A DNA stretch of 64,000 nucleotides, taken from the NCBI GenBank assembly GCA_002440665.1, contig DJUX01000035.1, positions 14,761-78,760 on the forward strand, read 5' to 3'. Position numbers and translations under genes: made by a program. Source of the stretch: Dechloromonas sp. UBA6271. GTDB taxonomy: Bacteria > Pseudomonadota > Gammaproteobacteria > Burkholderiales > Rhodocyclaceae. Positions 44,117 to 52,963 of the stretch are shown here, one piece after another. The notes beneath the pieces were generated by a model that saw nothing but the letters and a program-made list of their open reading frames with translations, did no database searches and had not been told where the DNA came from. How positions within the stretch are numbered: position 1 is the first letter of the stretch; every line of letters begins with the position of its first letter.

Positions 44117-44650
44117 TTCGCTCGGAGCCGATGCCCGACTCTCAATCACTTGCGCCGCTGCGTTACCAAGTGCCGCTGGATCAATTCCCAAGTGCCGCAA
44201 CGCACGTGCGGTAATGGAGAACTCTTCATCAGCGGCAGCAAGAAGAACATCGGCGCCGAGCAAAGGACGAGATCGTCGAGTTACTGCTGATGCAGCGACT
44301 CGCTGCATGAGGGCCTGTCCGGAAGCTGCGGCAGTGAAGAGCTTGGGCTTGGGGCCAACAAGCGCAGCCGTACAGCTTGGCGATGAGGTTGTCGGACTCG
44401 ACGCGAGTCCAGCGTGTTCGAGTGACGTGATGTACTGAGCGCGCATCCCAGAGGAGAAGGCCTCGCCTGTCAAGCCCAGATTGTGGAACACACGCAGAGC
44501 GGTGCGGTCCGGCAAGGTCAGTGCCGCCAAGACATAGTGCTCCGAACCCGGCGAGTTGCTTCCAAAGCTGCGCGCGAGGGACTCTGCCTCTTCGGAGAGT
44601 CTGGCGACCGTCGCAGCGTCACGAATCCTGTGCTTGATTGTGGCAAACAT
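44111..44650 (-). CDS. Cassette 1, second gene: Clp N-terminal-domain protein
   Basis: A 179-residue protein with two Clp-N repeats: residues about 15-75 (SEEAESLARSFGSNSPGSEH, ALRVFHNLGL) and about 95-165 (LLGADVLLAAADEEF, ALRHLGI). Clp-N domains bind adaptors and substrates of ClpA/ClpC; here there is no AAA+ domain, so it may act as an adaptor, decoy or regulator (inference). Its TAA stop lies in the attC core. It follows the HTH gene by 15 bases, so the pair moves as one cassette. Confidence 0.75.
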   Translation of the reverse strand: MFATIKHRIRDAATVARLSEEAESLARSFGSNSPGSEHYVLAALTLPDRTALRVFHNLGLTGEAFSSGMRAQYITSLEHAGLASSPTTSSPSCTAALVGPKPKLFTAAASGQALMQRVAASAVTRRSRPLLGADVLLAAADEEFSITARALRHLGIDPAALGNAAAQVIESRASAPSEA

Positions 44651-44665
44651 CTCTGCTCCAACGGG

Positions 44666-44872
44666 CTAGGGCTGAATATGGGAGAGTCGGCGATGAGCTG
44701 ACTGCTTAGAAACCCCAAGAGCTTCACCGATCTCGGACCAGGACCAGCCATCGCGCAGAGCTATGCGGACGACACGTGACTCGTATTCATCAGCCAACTG
44801 GCGCAATGCCACAACCGACGCCAGAGCCTCTGAAATGTCAGTCGGATCGGGAAGGTGCTTCGACAGGTCCAT
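44666..44872 (-). CDS. Cassette 1, first gene: small HTH protein
   Basis: A 68-residue protein from the ATG at 44872; a GTG at 44911 would give 81. A sigma-region-4-like HTH occupies the C-terminal half (DGWSWSEIGEALGVSKQSAHRRL). The N-terminal half (ALASVVALRQLADEYESRVV) is helical. It is the first gene after attI and is probably expressed from a promoter near the integrase. HTH plus Clp-N pairs of this kind occur in actinobacteria; here it is a mobile cassette. Confidence 0.75.
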   Translation of the reverse strand: MDLSKHLPDPTDISEALASVVALRQLADEYESRVVRIALRDGWSWSEIGEALGVSKQSAHRRLSHIQP

Positions 44873-44951
44873 GTCGTCAACTTTAGCTGACGACTCAAAC
44901 GCCGTCAACACATGCTGACGAAAGCCGGAGTGACGGTGGTGGAACTGCGAG

Positions 44952-45075
44952 GCCTAACTATTAAGTAAGCCTCCCAAAAAGGCAGGCTTTTCCATCAATT
45001 TATTAAACAACAAACTTTATAAAATCATTGGGATGCTTTAAAATTAGGCCTCCCAACAGATACTTACAATCCGTC
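44952..45075. other. Probable attI region and intI promoter
   Basis: The core GCCTAAC (44952-44958) marks the join of attI and cassette 1. The AT-rich stretch to 45075 contains a 12-base near-direct repeat, TAAGCCTCCCAA (44966-44977) and TAGGCCTCCCAA (45045-45056), which could be accessory IntI sites. The exact attI limits and promoters cannot be fixed by eye. Confidence 0.6.
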
Positions 45076-46038
45076 ATGAGCCAGCCGCCCAAGCTCCTCG
45101 ATCGCGTTCGCGAGCGGATCCGGTTCAAGCACTACAGCTTACGGACTGAGGATTCCTATGTCCAGTGGATAAAGCGCTTCATTTTTTTCCACGACAAGCG
45201 CCATCCCGCGGAGATGGGGGCATTAGAGGTGGAAGCTTTTCTGACCCATCTGGCGGTCGAGGAAAACGTGGCGGCATCGACGCAGAACCAGGCGCGCAGC
45301 GCCCTGCTTTTCCTCTACAAGGAGGTGCTGGGCAGCGAACTGCCGTGGCTGAACAATGTGGAACAAGCAAAGAAGCCGCGCCGCCTCCCCGTGGTGCTCA
45401 ACGAGGATGAGGTACGCGACCTGCTGGCCCGCCTGGACAACGTACATTGGCTGGTGGCTGCCTTGTTGTACGGCGCCGGCCTGCGCCTGATGGAGGCGTT
45501 GCGCATGCGTGTCCAGGATGTCGATTTCAAGCGGCGAGAGATTCTGGTGCGCAACGGCAAGGGGTTCAAGGACCGGGTGACGATGCTCCCCGATCGCGTG
45601 GCATCCCGCCTCCAGCGCCATCTGGCGACCGTTCGGGAGCTGCACGAGAAGGATCTCGCCGAGGGTTTCGGCGAGGTTCACCTGCCTTATGCGCTAGAGC
45701 GCAAGTACCCAGCCGCCGGCAAGAGCTGGAGCTGGCAGTACGTGTTTCCTTCTGGCAACCGTTCGGTGGACCCGCGTTCGGGCAAGACGCGCCGTCACCA
45801 CCTCGACGAGCAGACCATCCAGCGCGCCGTCAAGCAGGCGGTGCGCTCGGCCGGCATCGTCAAGGCGGCGACGCCGCATACGCTGCGCCATTCGTTCGCC
45901 ACCCACCTGCTACAGAAGGGGCAGGACATCCGCACGGTGCAGGAACTGCTGGGCCATGAGGACGTGCAGACGACGATGATCTACACCCATGTTCTGAACC
46001 GCGGCGGCCATGGCGTGACGAGTCCGCTGGATGCATGA
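45076..46038 (+). CDS. intI: Integron integrase IntI
   Basis: A tyrosine recombinase of 320 residues. The catalytic residues are present: Arg in GAGLRLMEALRMRV, the HxxR box in HTLRHSFATHLL, the second His in LLGHEDVQTTMIY and Tyr in MIYTHVL. The diagnostic IntI-specific insertion that separates it from XerC/XerD is present as HLPYALERKYPAAGKSWSWQYVFPSG. The N-terminal SAM-like domain (VRERIRFKHYSLRTEDSYVQWIKRF) is intact. The gene appears functional. It points away from the cassettes, and its stop overlaps the start of hrpA by 8 bases. Confidence 0.95.
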   Translation: MSQPPKLLDRVRERIRFKHYSLRTEDSYVQWIKRFIFFHDKRHPAEMGALEVEAFLTHLAVEENVAASTQNQARSALLFLYKEVLGSELPWLNNVEQAKKPRRLPVVLNEDEVRDLLARLDNVHWLVAALLYGAGLRLMEALRMRVQDVDFKRREILVRNGKGFKDRVTMLPDRVASRLQRHLATVRELHEKDLAEGFGEVHLPYALERKYPAAGKSWSWQYVFPSGNRSVDPRSGKTRRHHLDEQTIQRAVKQAVRSAGIVKAATPHTLRHSFATHLLQKGQDIRTVQELLGHEDVQTTMIYTHVLNRGGHGVTSPLDA

Positions 46039-49000
46039 CGCCATGCCCGACGCACTGAACGCCCGGCAGCCCGTGACCGCCAGCGCCCCCTGCCTGACAG
46101 CGGACAGCAAACGCCTGCGCAGCATCGAGCGCGAACTGTCGCGGTCGACCGGCGAAAAGAGGCAAAAACTGCAGTCCGAGCTGGGCGAACTGCTGGCCCG
46201 GTCGCGGATGGCGGTGGCCGACCGGCGCGGCAAGCTGCCGAGACCGGATTTCCAGCCCGACCTTCCGGTCAACGAGCGGCGGGGCGACATCGCCGAGCTG
46301 ATTGCAAAAAACCAGGTGGTGATCGTCTGCGGCGAAACCGGCTCGGGCAAGACGACGCAGTTGCCGAAGATTTGTCTTGATCTCGGGCTCGGTGCGCGCG
46401 GACTGATCGGGCACACCCAGCCGCGCCGGCTGGCCGCACGTTCGGTAGCGACGCGTCTGGCGCAGGAGTTGAAGACGCAGGTCGGGGCCGGCGTTGGCGT
46501 CAAGATCCGCTTTCAGGATCGGTCGTCCCCGGAAAGCTGGGTCAAGCTGATGACCGACGGCATCCTGCTTGCCGAGTCGCAGTCCGACCCCTATCTGAAC
46601 GCCTACGAGGCGATCATCATCGACGAGGCGCACGAGCGCAGCCTCAACATCGATTTCCTGCTCGGTTACCTCAAGCAGTTGCTGGCCAAGCGGCCGGATC
46701 TGAAGGTCATCATCACCTCGGCGACCATTGATGCCGACCGCTTTTCGACGCATTTCACGGTCAACGGGAAAAAAGCGCCGATTATCGAAGTCTCCGGCCG
46801 GCTCTACCCGGTCGAGGTGCGTTACCGGCCGGTCGAGGATCTGGAAAAGAAGGACGACGAACGCGATCTTTACGACGCCATCGTCGATGCCGCCGACGAA
46901 GTGGCGCGACTGGGCAGCGGCGACATTCTCGTCTTCCTGCCCGGCGAGCGGGAAATCCGCGAGGCGGCGGAAGCCCTGCGCAAGCACGCCTTGGCCCGCC
47001 CCGGCTTGTCGAGCGCTCACGCCCCGGAAATCCTGCCGCTCTTCTCGCGTCTGTCGGCTGGCGATCAGGATCGCATCTTCAAGCCCTCCGGCGGCCAGCG
47101 GCGCATCGTGCTGGCCACCAATGTGGCCGAAACCTCGCTGACCGTGCCCGGCATCCGTTACGTCATCGACAGCGGGCTGGCCCGGGTCAAGCGCTATTCC
47201 TACCGCAACAAGGTCGAGCAGTTGCAGATCGAAAAGGTCTCGCAGGCAGCGGCCCGGCAGCGGGCCGGGCGTTGCGGCCGGGTCGCGGCTGGTGTTTGCA
47301 TCCGCTTGTACGACGAGTTGGATTTCAATGCGCGGCCACCATTCACCGACCCAGAAATCCTCCGCTCCAGCCTGGCTGGCGTCATCCTGCGCATGAAGTC
47401 GCTGCGCCTGACCGATGTCGAGAGCTTCCCCTTCATCGAACCGCCGCCTGCCAAGGCCATCGCCGACGGCTACGCGCTGTTGCAGGAACTCGGTGCGCTG
47501 ACCGACGACAATGTGCTGACGCCGATTGGCGCGTCGCTGGCCAAGCTGCCGCTCGACCCACGCATCGGCCGCATGCTGGTCGCCGCCCGCGATCTGGGTT
47601 GTTTGAAGGAAGTCATGGTCATCGCCGCCGGCCTCTCGGCGCAGGACCCGCGCGAACGGCCGCAGGAGCGCCAGCAGGCGGCGGACGAAAAGCACAAATT
47701 GTTCGCCGACGAGAAATCGGAATTCCTCGGCTGGTGGAAGCTGTGGAACTGGTTCCAGAACGCCGTCGAGCACAAGAAATCGAACAAGCAGCTGATCGAC
47801 ACCTGCCACGCTCATTTCCTCTCCTACCTGCGCCTGCGCGAGTGGCGCGAGGTGCATGGCCAGTTGCACGCGATGGTCACCGAGCTGGGCTGGAAGGAAA
47901 GCGAACTGCCCGGCACCTACGACGCCATCCATCAGGCGCTGCTGGCTGGCCTGTTGGGGAATCTCGGCTGCAAGGCCGACGAATCCGGCTACTACCTCGG
48001 CGCGCGCGGCATTCGTTACCTGATCCACCCTTCGTCGCCGCTACAAAAGAAGGCCGGCAAGTGGATCATGGCCGCCGAAATCACCGAGACGACGCGGCTG
48101 TTCGGCCGTTGTGTCGCCCGCATCGAGCCGGACTGGCTGGAGAAAGTGGGTGCTCACCTGATCAAGCGCCAGTATTTCGACGCCCACTGGGAAAAGAAGG
48201 CTATGCAGGTTTCGGGCTGGGAGCGAACGACGCTCTACGGCGTGGTCATCAACCCGAAGCGGCGCGTCCATTACGGCCCCATGGCGCCGGCCGAGTCGCG
48301 TGAAATCTTCATCCGCCAGGGGCTGGTCAGCGAGGAAATCGACGAGGCTTTTGCCAAGCGCTGGCCCTTCTTCCAGCACAACCAGAGGCTGATCCGCGAG
48401 ATCGAGCACCTCGAACACAAGCAGCGCCGGCAGGACGTGCTGGTCGACGACGAACTGATTTTCGCCTTCTACGAATCGATCATTCCCGAAGGCATCCACA
48501 ACGGCGCCACCTTCGACCACTGGCGCAAGGAAGCCGAGCGCGAGACGCCCAAGCTGCTCTATCTGTCGAAAGACGACCTCATGCGTCACTCGGCGGCCGG
48601 CGTGACGACCGAGGCTTTCCCGCATCACCTCAAGGTCGGCGGCGTCGATTACACGCTAAGCTACCACTTCGAGCCGGGATCGCCGCGCGACGGCGTGACG
48701 CTGACCCTGCCGCTCGCCCAGCTCAACCAGATTCCCGTGCTGCGCATGGAATGGCTGGTGCCCGGCCTGCTCAAGGAAAAGCTCGTCCAGCTGATCAAGA
48801 CGCTGCCGCAGAAAATCCGGGCGAAAGTGGTGCCGGTGCCCGAATTTGTCGAAGAATTCCTGTCGACCGTAGCCGGCAACGAAAAGAAGATGAATCAGGG
48901 GCTTATCACGCCGCTGATCGACCACATCCTCGAAGCGCGCGGCCTCAATGCCCGCGGCTGGGCCGTGACGCCGGATTCCTTCCGGCCCGATGCCTTGCCC

Positions 49001-49999
49001 GCCCACTTCTCGATGAACTACAAGCTGATCGACGAGCATGGCCGTCAGCTCGACATGAACCGCAGCCTGGTCGCCCTGCGCGCCGAATGGGGCCGTCAGG
49101 CCAAGGACGAGTTTGCCGAGTTGCACGAAACGCCTTCCGAATTCACCAAGCTGACCGACTGGACGTTTGGCGAATTGCCGGAGCTCATGGAAGTCCCGGT
49201 CGCCGGCCAGACCGTGCTCGGTTACCCGGGGCTGACCGACGAGGGCGAGAGCGTCAGCCTCAAGGTCTTCGACTCCGCCGAGGAAGCCGCCGCCGCCCAT
49301 CGCGCCGGCCTGCTCCGCCTGTTCATGCTGCAGTTCCGCGATCAGGTGAAGTATTTCGACAAGAACATCCCCGGCCTGAGCCAGATGGCCATGCAGTACA
49401 TGGCGCTGGGCAGTGCCGATGACCTCAAGAACCAGATCGTCGCGCTGACTTTCGAGCGCGCCTGCCTGACTGAACCGCTGCCGACAACGCCGGCTGCCTT
49501 CAAGAGCCGCTGCGGCGACAGCAAGGCACGGCTCGGGCTGATCATGCAGGAGGTTTGCCGGCTGGTCGGCACCGTGCTGAGCGAATGGCAGGCGGTGGTC
49601 AAGAAACTGCCGGCCTTCAAGGCGCATGCGGCTGCGGTGCAGGACATCGAGGCCCAAGTGAAACGACTGATGGGCCGGAACTTCATCGCCGAAACGCCGT
49701 TCGAGCGTTTGCAAAACTACCCGCGCTACTTCAAGGGCATCCAGGTTCGGCTCGACAAGCTGAAGGCGAACCCGGCGCGCGATGCGCAGTTGATGGCTGA
49801 CTACGCGCCGCTGTGGACCAATTACGAGCGCCGGGCCATCCAGCTCGCCAAACTCGGCGCTAGCGACCCGCAGATCGAACAATTCCGCTGGCTGCTCGAA
49901 GAACTGCGCATCAGCCTGTTTGCGCAGGAACTGAAGACGCCGGTGCCGGTCTCGGTCAAGCGCCTGCAAAAACAATGGGAGGGAATTCAATATGGGTGA
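46031..49999 (+). CDS. hrpA: ATP-dependent RNA helicase HrpA
   Basis: A 1322-residue DEAH-box helicase. Motif I is GETGSGKTTQ (about residue 102), motif II is DEAHERS (about 200), motif III is SATID, and motif VI is QRAGRCGR. It continues with the HA2/OB-fold region and a long DUF3418 C-terminal domain typical of HrpA. Two ATGs are possible (46031 and 46043); the first overlaps intI. In E. coli HrpA rescues stalled ribosomes on mRNA. Confidence 0.96.
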   Translation: MHDAMPDALNARQPVTASAPCLTADSKRLRSIERELSRSTGEKRQKLQSELGELLARSRMAVADRRGKLPRPDFQPDLPVNERRGDIAELIAKNQVVIVCGETGSGKTTQLPKICLDLGLGARGLIGHTQPRRLAARSVATRLAQELKTQVGAGVGVKIRFQDRSSPESWVKLMTDGILLAESQSDPYLNAYEAIIIDEAHERSLNIDFLLGYLKQLLAKRPDLKVIITSATIDADRFSTHFTVNGKKAPIIEVSGRLYPVEVRYRPVEDLEKKDDERDLYDAIVDAADEVARLGSGDILVFLPGEREIREAAEALRKHALARPGLSSAHAPEILPLFSRLSAGDQDRIFKPSGGQRRIVLATNVAETSLTVPGIRYVIDSGLARVKRYSYRNKVEQLQIEKVSQAAARQRAGRCGRVAAGVCIRLYDELDFNARPPFTDPEILRSSLAGVILRMKSLRLTDVESFPFIEPPPAKAIADGYALLQELGALTDDNVLTPIGASLAKLPLDPRIGRMLVAARDLGCLKEVMVIAAGLSAQDPRERPQERQQAADEKHKLFADEKSEFLGWWKLWNWFQNAVEHKKSNKQLIDTCHAHFLSYLRLREWREVHGQLHAMVTELGWKESELPGTYDAIHQALLAGLLGNLGCKADESGYYLGARGIRYLIHPSSPLQKKAGKWIMAAEITETTRLFGRCVARIEPDWLEKVGAHLIKRQYFDAHWEKKAMQVSGWERTTLYGVVINPKRRVHYGPMAPAESREIFIRQGLVSEEIDEAFAKRWPFFQHNQRLIREIEHLEHKQRRQDVLVDDELIFAFYESIIPEGIHNGATFDHWRKEAERETPKLLYLSKDDLMRHSAAGVTTEAFPHHLKVGGVDYTLSYHFEPGSPRDGVTLTLPLAQLNQIPVLRMEWLVPGLLKEKLVQLIKTLPQKIRAKVVPVPEFVEEFLSTVAGNEKKMNQGLITPLIDHILEARGLNARGWAVTPDSFRPDALPAHFSMNYKLIDEHGRQLDMNRSLVALRAEWGRQAKDEFAELHETPSEFTKLTDWTFGELPELMEVPVAGQTVLGYPGLTDEGESVSLKVFDSAEEAAAAHRAGLLRLFMLQFRDQVKYFDKNIPGLSQMAMQYMALGSADDLKNQIVALTFERACLTEPLPTTPAAFKSRCGDSKARLGLIMQEVCRLVGTVLSEWQAVVKKLPAFKAHAAAVQDIEAQVKRLMGRNFIAETPFERLQNYPRYFKGIQVRLDKLKANPARDAQLMADYAPLWTNYERRAIQLAKLGASDPQIEQFRWLLEELRISLFAQELKTPVPVSVKRLQKQWEGIQYG

Positions 50000-50726
50000 T
50001 GTCGTTCTGGCGCTGATGCGCACCATGGGCAGCCTGCGCAGCGGGCGCATCTGGGTCTACGTGGCGGCGCCTGCGGTGGTGTCGCTGGTGCTGTGGATAT
50101 TCCTGGCGCTGCGCGGCCTCGGCGTGATGGTGGAATGGCTGCTCGGCCACCAGCCGATGACGCTCCTGATCGGCTGGGGGATCGCCTGGCTGGCGACGCT
50201 GCTGGCCTACATGGGCGCCTGGATGGCAATTTTCGCCTGTGCCTACCTGACCGCTTCGCTGCTCGCCGCCATCGTCATCATGCCGCTGCTGCTCAAACAC
50301 CTGGCGGAAACCGATTACCGCGACGTGGCGCCGATGGGCAAGGACAGTTTCGTGGCTGCTGCGGTCAACAGCGTGGTGGCATCGATTTTGTTCGTCATCG
50401 GCTGGCTATTGACCCTGCCGCTGTGGATCATCCCCGGGCTGTCGCTGGTTTTGCCCTTGCTGCTGATGGCCTGGTACAACCGCCGCACCTTCGCCTACGA
50501 CGCGCTGTCGCTGCACGCCACCGCCGACGAATGGGAACAACTCCGCCCACAAACCAGGGGGCCGATGTTCATGCTCGGGCTGACCATGGCGCTGCTCGCC
50601 CACGTACCACTGATCGGGCTGCTGGTTCCCGCGCTGGCGGCGCTATCATTCATTCATTACGGGCTGGAAGCCCTGCGCCGCTCGCGTGGCGGCGCGGTCG
50701 TCAGCATCGAGGGGGAACGCATATGA
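49992..50726 (+). CDS. CysZ/EI24-family inner-membrane protein
   Basis: A 244-residue membrane protein of the EI24 domain family with about six TM helices. Its region PLWIIPGLSLVLPLLLMAWYNRRTFAYDALS is the family signature. CysZ in E. coli transports sulfate, but the local context (hrpA and a molybdopterin-binding protein) does not indicate sulfate uptake. It overlaps hrpA by 8 bases and the next gene by 4 bases. Confidence 0.84.
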   Translation: MGDVVLALMRTMGSLRSGRIWVYVAAPAVVSLVLWIFLALRGLGVMVEWLLGHQPMTLLIGWGIAWLATLLAYMGAWMAIFACAYLTASLLAAIVIMPLLLKHLAETDYRDVAPMGKDSFVAAAVNSVVASILFVIGWLLTLPLWIIPGLSLVLPLLLMAWYNRRTFAYDALSLHATADEWEQLRPQTRGPMFMLGLTMALLAHVPLIGLLVPALAALSFIHYGLEALRRSRGGAVVSIEGERI

Positions 50727-51487
50727 GCCGTACTTTTGGCGCCATCATCATCGGCGACGAGCTTCTTTCCGGCAAACGCCAGGACAAGCATTTCGCAAAA
50801 ATTGCCGAACTGCTCGGCGCCCGTGGCCTGCGCCTGTCCTGGGTGGAATACCTGGGCGACGACCGCGAGCGTCTGACTGCTACCTTCAAGCGCACGATGG
50901 CGGCCGGTGACGTGGTGTTTTCCTGCGGTGGCATCGGCAACACGCCGGACGATCAAACCCGGCAGGCGGTGGCGGCGGCGCTCGGCGTCGGACTGGAACT
51001 GCATCCGGAAGGCTACGAGGAACTGAAGGCCCGTTTCAAGGGCGAGGAAATCACCGACCAGCGCCGGCAACTGGTCACCTTCCCGGCTGGCGTGCAAATC
51101 GTGCCCAATCCCTTCAACCGCATCCCCGGCTTCATGGCCAACGAGCATTACTTCGCGCCCGGTTTCCCGCAGATGGCCCACCCGATGATCGAGTGGGCGC
51201 TCGATACCTTTTACAAGGATCTATTCCAGCCGGTCGATGGCAAGGTCGAAAAAGCCTTCCTGCTGACCGGACCGACCGCTTACGAAAGCGCCCTGCTCGA
51301 CCTGATGGAGCGCATCGTCAAGGACTATCCGACGCTGCGCCTGTTCTCGCTACCCTCGTTGGTCGGCAAGGAACGTCGGCATCTGGAACTGGGGGTCGAG
51401 GGTGAGCCGGCGCTGGTCGATAAGGCCATGGATGAAATCCGCACCGAAATCGAGAAACGGGAAATCCACTGGACCTGGCGACCCTGA
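50723..51487 (+). CDS. Molybdopterin-binding-domain protein (CinA N-terminal type)
   Basis: A 254-residue protein resembling the N-terminal MoCF domain of CinA/CompDIP: GAIIIGDELLSGKRQDKH, FSCGGIGNTPDDQTRQAVA and the later NPFNRIPGFMANEHYFAPGFPQM. The C-terminal NMN deamidase domain of CinA is absent. It is the last gene of the hrpA-CysZ-like unit (ATGA overlap) and is followed by a strong terminator. Exact activity unknown. Confidence 0.85.
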   Translation: MSRTFGAIIIGDELLSGKRQDKHFAKIAELLGARGLRLSWVEYLGDDRERLTATFKRTMAAGDVVFSCGGIGNTPDDQTRQAVAAALGVGLELHPEGYEELKARFKGEEITDQRRQLVTFPAGVQIVPNPFNRIPGFMANEHYFAPGFPQMAHPMIEWALDTFYKDLFQPVDGKVEKAFLLTGPTAYESALLDLMERIVKDYPTLRLFSLPSLVGKERRHLELGVEGEPALVDKAMDEIRTEIEKREIHWTWRP

Positions 51488-51507
51488 TCCGGCAGTTGCG
51501 GTCGACG

Positions 51508-51540
51508 TAAAAAAACCCGCGAAATTCGCGGGTTCTTTTT
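51508..51540. terminator. Terminator between the MoCF gene and phasin 1
   Basis: Stem aacccgcgaa / ttcgcgggtt flanked by A and T runs; it can serve both convergent genes. Confidence 0.88.
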
Positions 51541-51558
51541 GCGGCAGAGAACGCTGGA

Positions 51559-52113
51559 TTACTTGGCGCTCTTCTTGGCAGCTGCGGTCACGGCCTTGCC
51601 GGTGGCTGTCGAGGCAGCCTTCATGTTGGCTTCGGCGACATCGGACAACTGCTTGGCCATCGAGGTCATGTTGTCGAAGGCCTTGGTCGAAGCGTTCAGC
51701 ATCGACTGCATGGTCGCTGCGAAGACGTCGCCACCGACCGGTGCGGAACCCTTGGCCTTTTCGACAGCGCTGGCAGCGTTCTTGGTGAAGCTGCTGTACT
51801 GGCTTTCCATGACGGAGGTAACTTCCTTCTGCATGCTGGTAACCAGGTCATACACGCTGCGGGAATAATCAACCCACTTGTCGACGTTCGGCTTGGCGAG
51901 TTCGCTGTTCAGCTTGGCAACCGCGCCGGCATCCTTGGCACCCAAAATCTGCTGGGTGTTGGCGACCGTATTGTTGAAAAACTCGCGGGATGCAGCCATG
52001 TTGAGGGCGGTCAGGCGCTCGACGCCGTTGAAAGCGGTGCGCAACAGGGCCATCATCACTTCGGCATTGGCCTTCTGGGCAGCAGCCAGTTGTTCCATGT
52101 TCGGTTTGGTCAT
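51559..52113 (-). CDS. Phasin (PhaP-type granule protein) 1
   Basis: A 184-residue amphipathic helical protein of the phasin_2 family that coats polyhydroxyalkanoate granules. Signatures: NMEQLAAAQKANAEVMMALLRTAFNGVERLTALNM at the start and an Ala/Lys-rich tail (KAASTATGKAVTAAAKKSAK). Its upstream gap of 73 bases contains mainly the terminator of the other phasin gene, so expression may rely on read-through. Confidence 0.9.
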   Translation of the reverse strand: MTKPNMEQLAAAQKANAEVMMALLRTAFNGVERLTALNMAASREFFNNTVANTQQILGAKDAGAVAKLNSELAKPNVDKWVDYSRSVYDLVTSMQKEVTSVMESQYSSFTKNAASAVEKAKGSAPVGGDVFAATMQSMLNASTKAFDNMTSMAKQLSDVAEANMKAASTATGKAVTAAAKKSAK

Positions 52114-52147
52114 CGTCTTCTCCAGTCTGGTTTTGGGTGAGGATGAA

Positions 52148-52180
52148 ACAAAGCCCCCGCGGTGAGGCGGGGGCTTTTAC
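52148..52180 (-). terminator. Terminator after phasin 2
   Basis: Read on the minus strand: stem aagcccccgcc / (gc)gggggctt followed by TGTTTC. It separates the two phasin genes. Confidence 0.75.
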
Positions 52181-52186
52181 AGCTGA

Positions 52187-52729
52187 TTACTTGGACTTCT
52201 TGGTGCTGACGGCCTTGACGGTGGCGTTGGTCGCAGCAGCCACGTTGGCTTCGGCGATCTCGGCAACTTGCTTGGCAGCCTTGTTCATGTTGTCGAAAGC
52301 GGAGTTGGCAGCAGCGATGGCGCTCTTGACAGCGGCAACGGCAACGTCGGAACCAGCCGGAGCGGACTTGGCAGCCTTGTCGAGCAGGCTGGCAACAGTC
52401 TTCTGGAAGTCGCCGAACTGGGCTTCGATCATCTTGGACAGCTCTTCCTGGGTCTGAGCGGAGATCTCATACACGGAACGGGAGTAGGCAACGGCCTTCT
52501 CGACATTCGGCTGAGCCAGGGAAGCCTGGATGGACATGGCTTCTTGCACGTCCTTGGCACCCATCAGGGCCTTGGCGCCGGAGACGGAATCTTCCATCAC
52601 GGAACGGGCGGTGTTCAGGTTCAGGGCAGCGATACGCTCGGCGGAAGCCAGGGCGGTATTGGCCACGGACAGCAGGGAATCAACGGTAGCCTTGTTGGCG
52701 GCGGCGAATTGCTCAGGGGTGGTAAACAT
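52187..52729 (-). CDS. Phasin (PhaP-type granule protein) 2
   Basis: A 180-residue paralogue of phasin 1 (TPEQFAAANKATVDSLLSVANTALASAERIAALNLN), with biased codon use suggesting high expression. It is preceded by two PhaR-like operator sites, consistent with induction during PHA build-up. It also ends in an Ala/Thr/Lys-rich tail. Confidence 0.92.
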   Translation of the reverse strand: MFTTPEQFAAANKATVDSLLSVANTALASAERIAALNLNTARSVMEDSVSGAKALMGAKDVQEAMSIQASLAQPNVEKAVAYSRSVYEISAQTQEELSKMIEAQFGDFQKTVASLLDKAAKSAPAGSDVAVAAVKSAIAAANSAFDNMNKAAKQVAEIAEANVAAATNATVKAVSTKKSK

Positions 52730-52797
52730 CGTGGAATCTCCTAAATTGAAAGTTAATGCAAAACTGGATCAACCGTTGCAGCGCGCCAGAATCTTTT

Positions 52798-52871
52798 TTG
52801 TTGCACTGCACCATGCGCTCAATTATAGAGATGATTTATCGAATGTCAAGCATTTTGGTGCACTGCAACAA
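52798..52871. promoter_or_regulatory. Paired PhaR-like operators upstream of phasin 2
   Basis: TTGTTGCACTGCACCA (52798-52813) and TGGTGCACTGCAACAA (52856-52871) are nearly perfect inverted copies of each other. Each contains the TGCACTGCA-type core reported for PhaR regulators of phasin genes. They lie 70-140 bases before the start codon. Confidence 0.6.
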
Positions 52872-52963
52872 TTTATTTTTGACGACTTGAATCAGGTAGT
52901 TAGCGCCCAAGATGACCAGCATCGAGCATGGAACATTATGTCATGCGGGCAACCGCAAACCCT

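Noticed and set aside
40986..46038. CRISPR array in the repeat-containing accessory region
   Set aside because: The repeats are 67-111-base attC sites at irregular intervals with inverted arms, not short direct repeats with uniform spacers, and no cas genes are present.
45076..46038. Calling the recombinase XerC/XerD or a phage integrase
   Set aside because: It carries the additional IntI-specific segment (HLPYALERKYPAAGKSW) and lies next to attC sites.
45860..48028. 722-codon minus-strand frame opposite intI and hrpA
   Set aside because: It crosses two real genes, has no domain and reflects base composition only.
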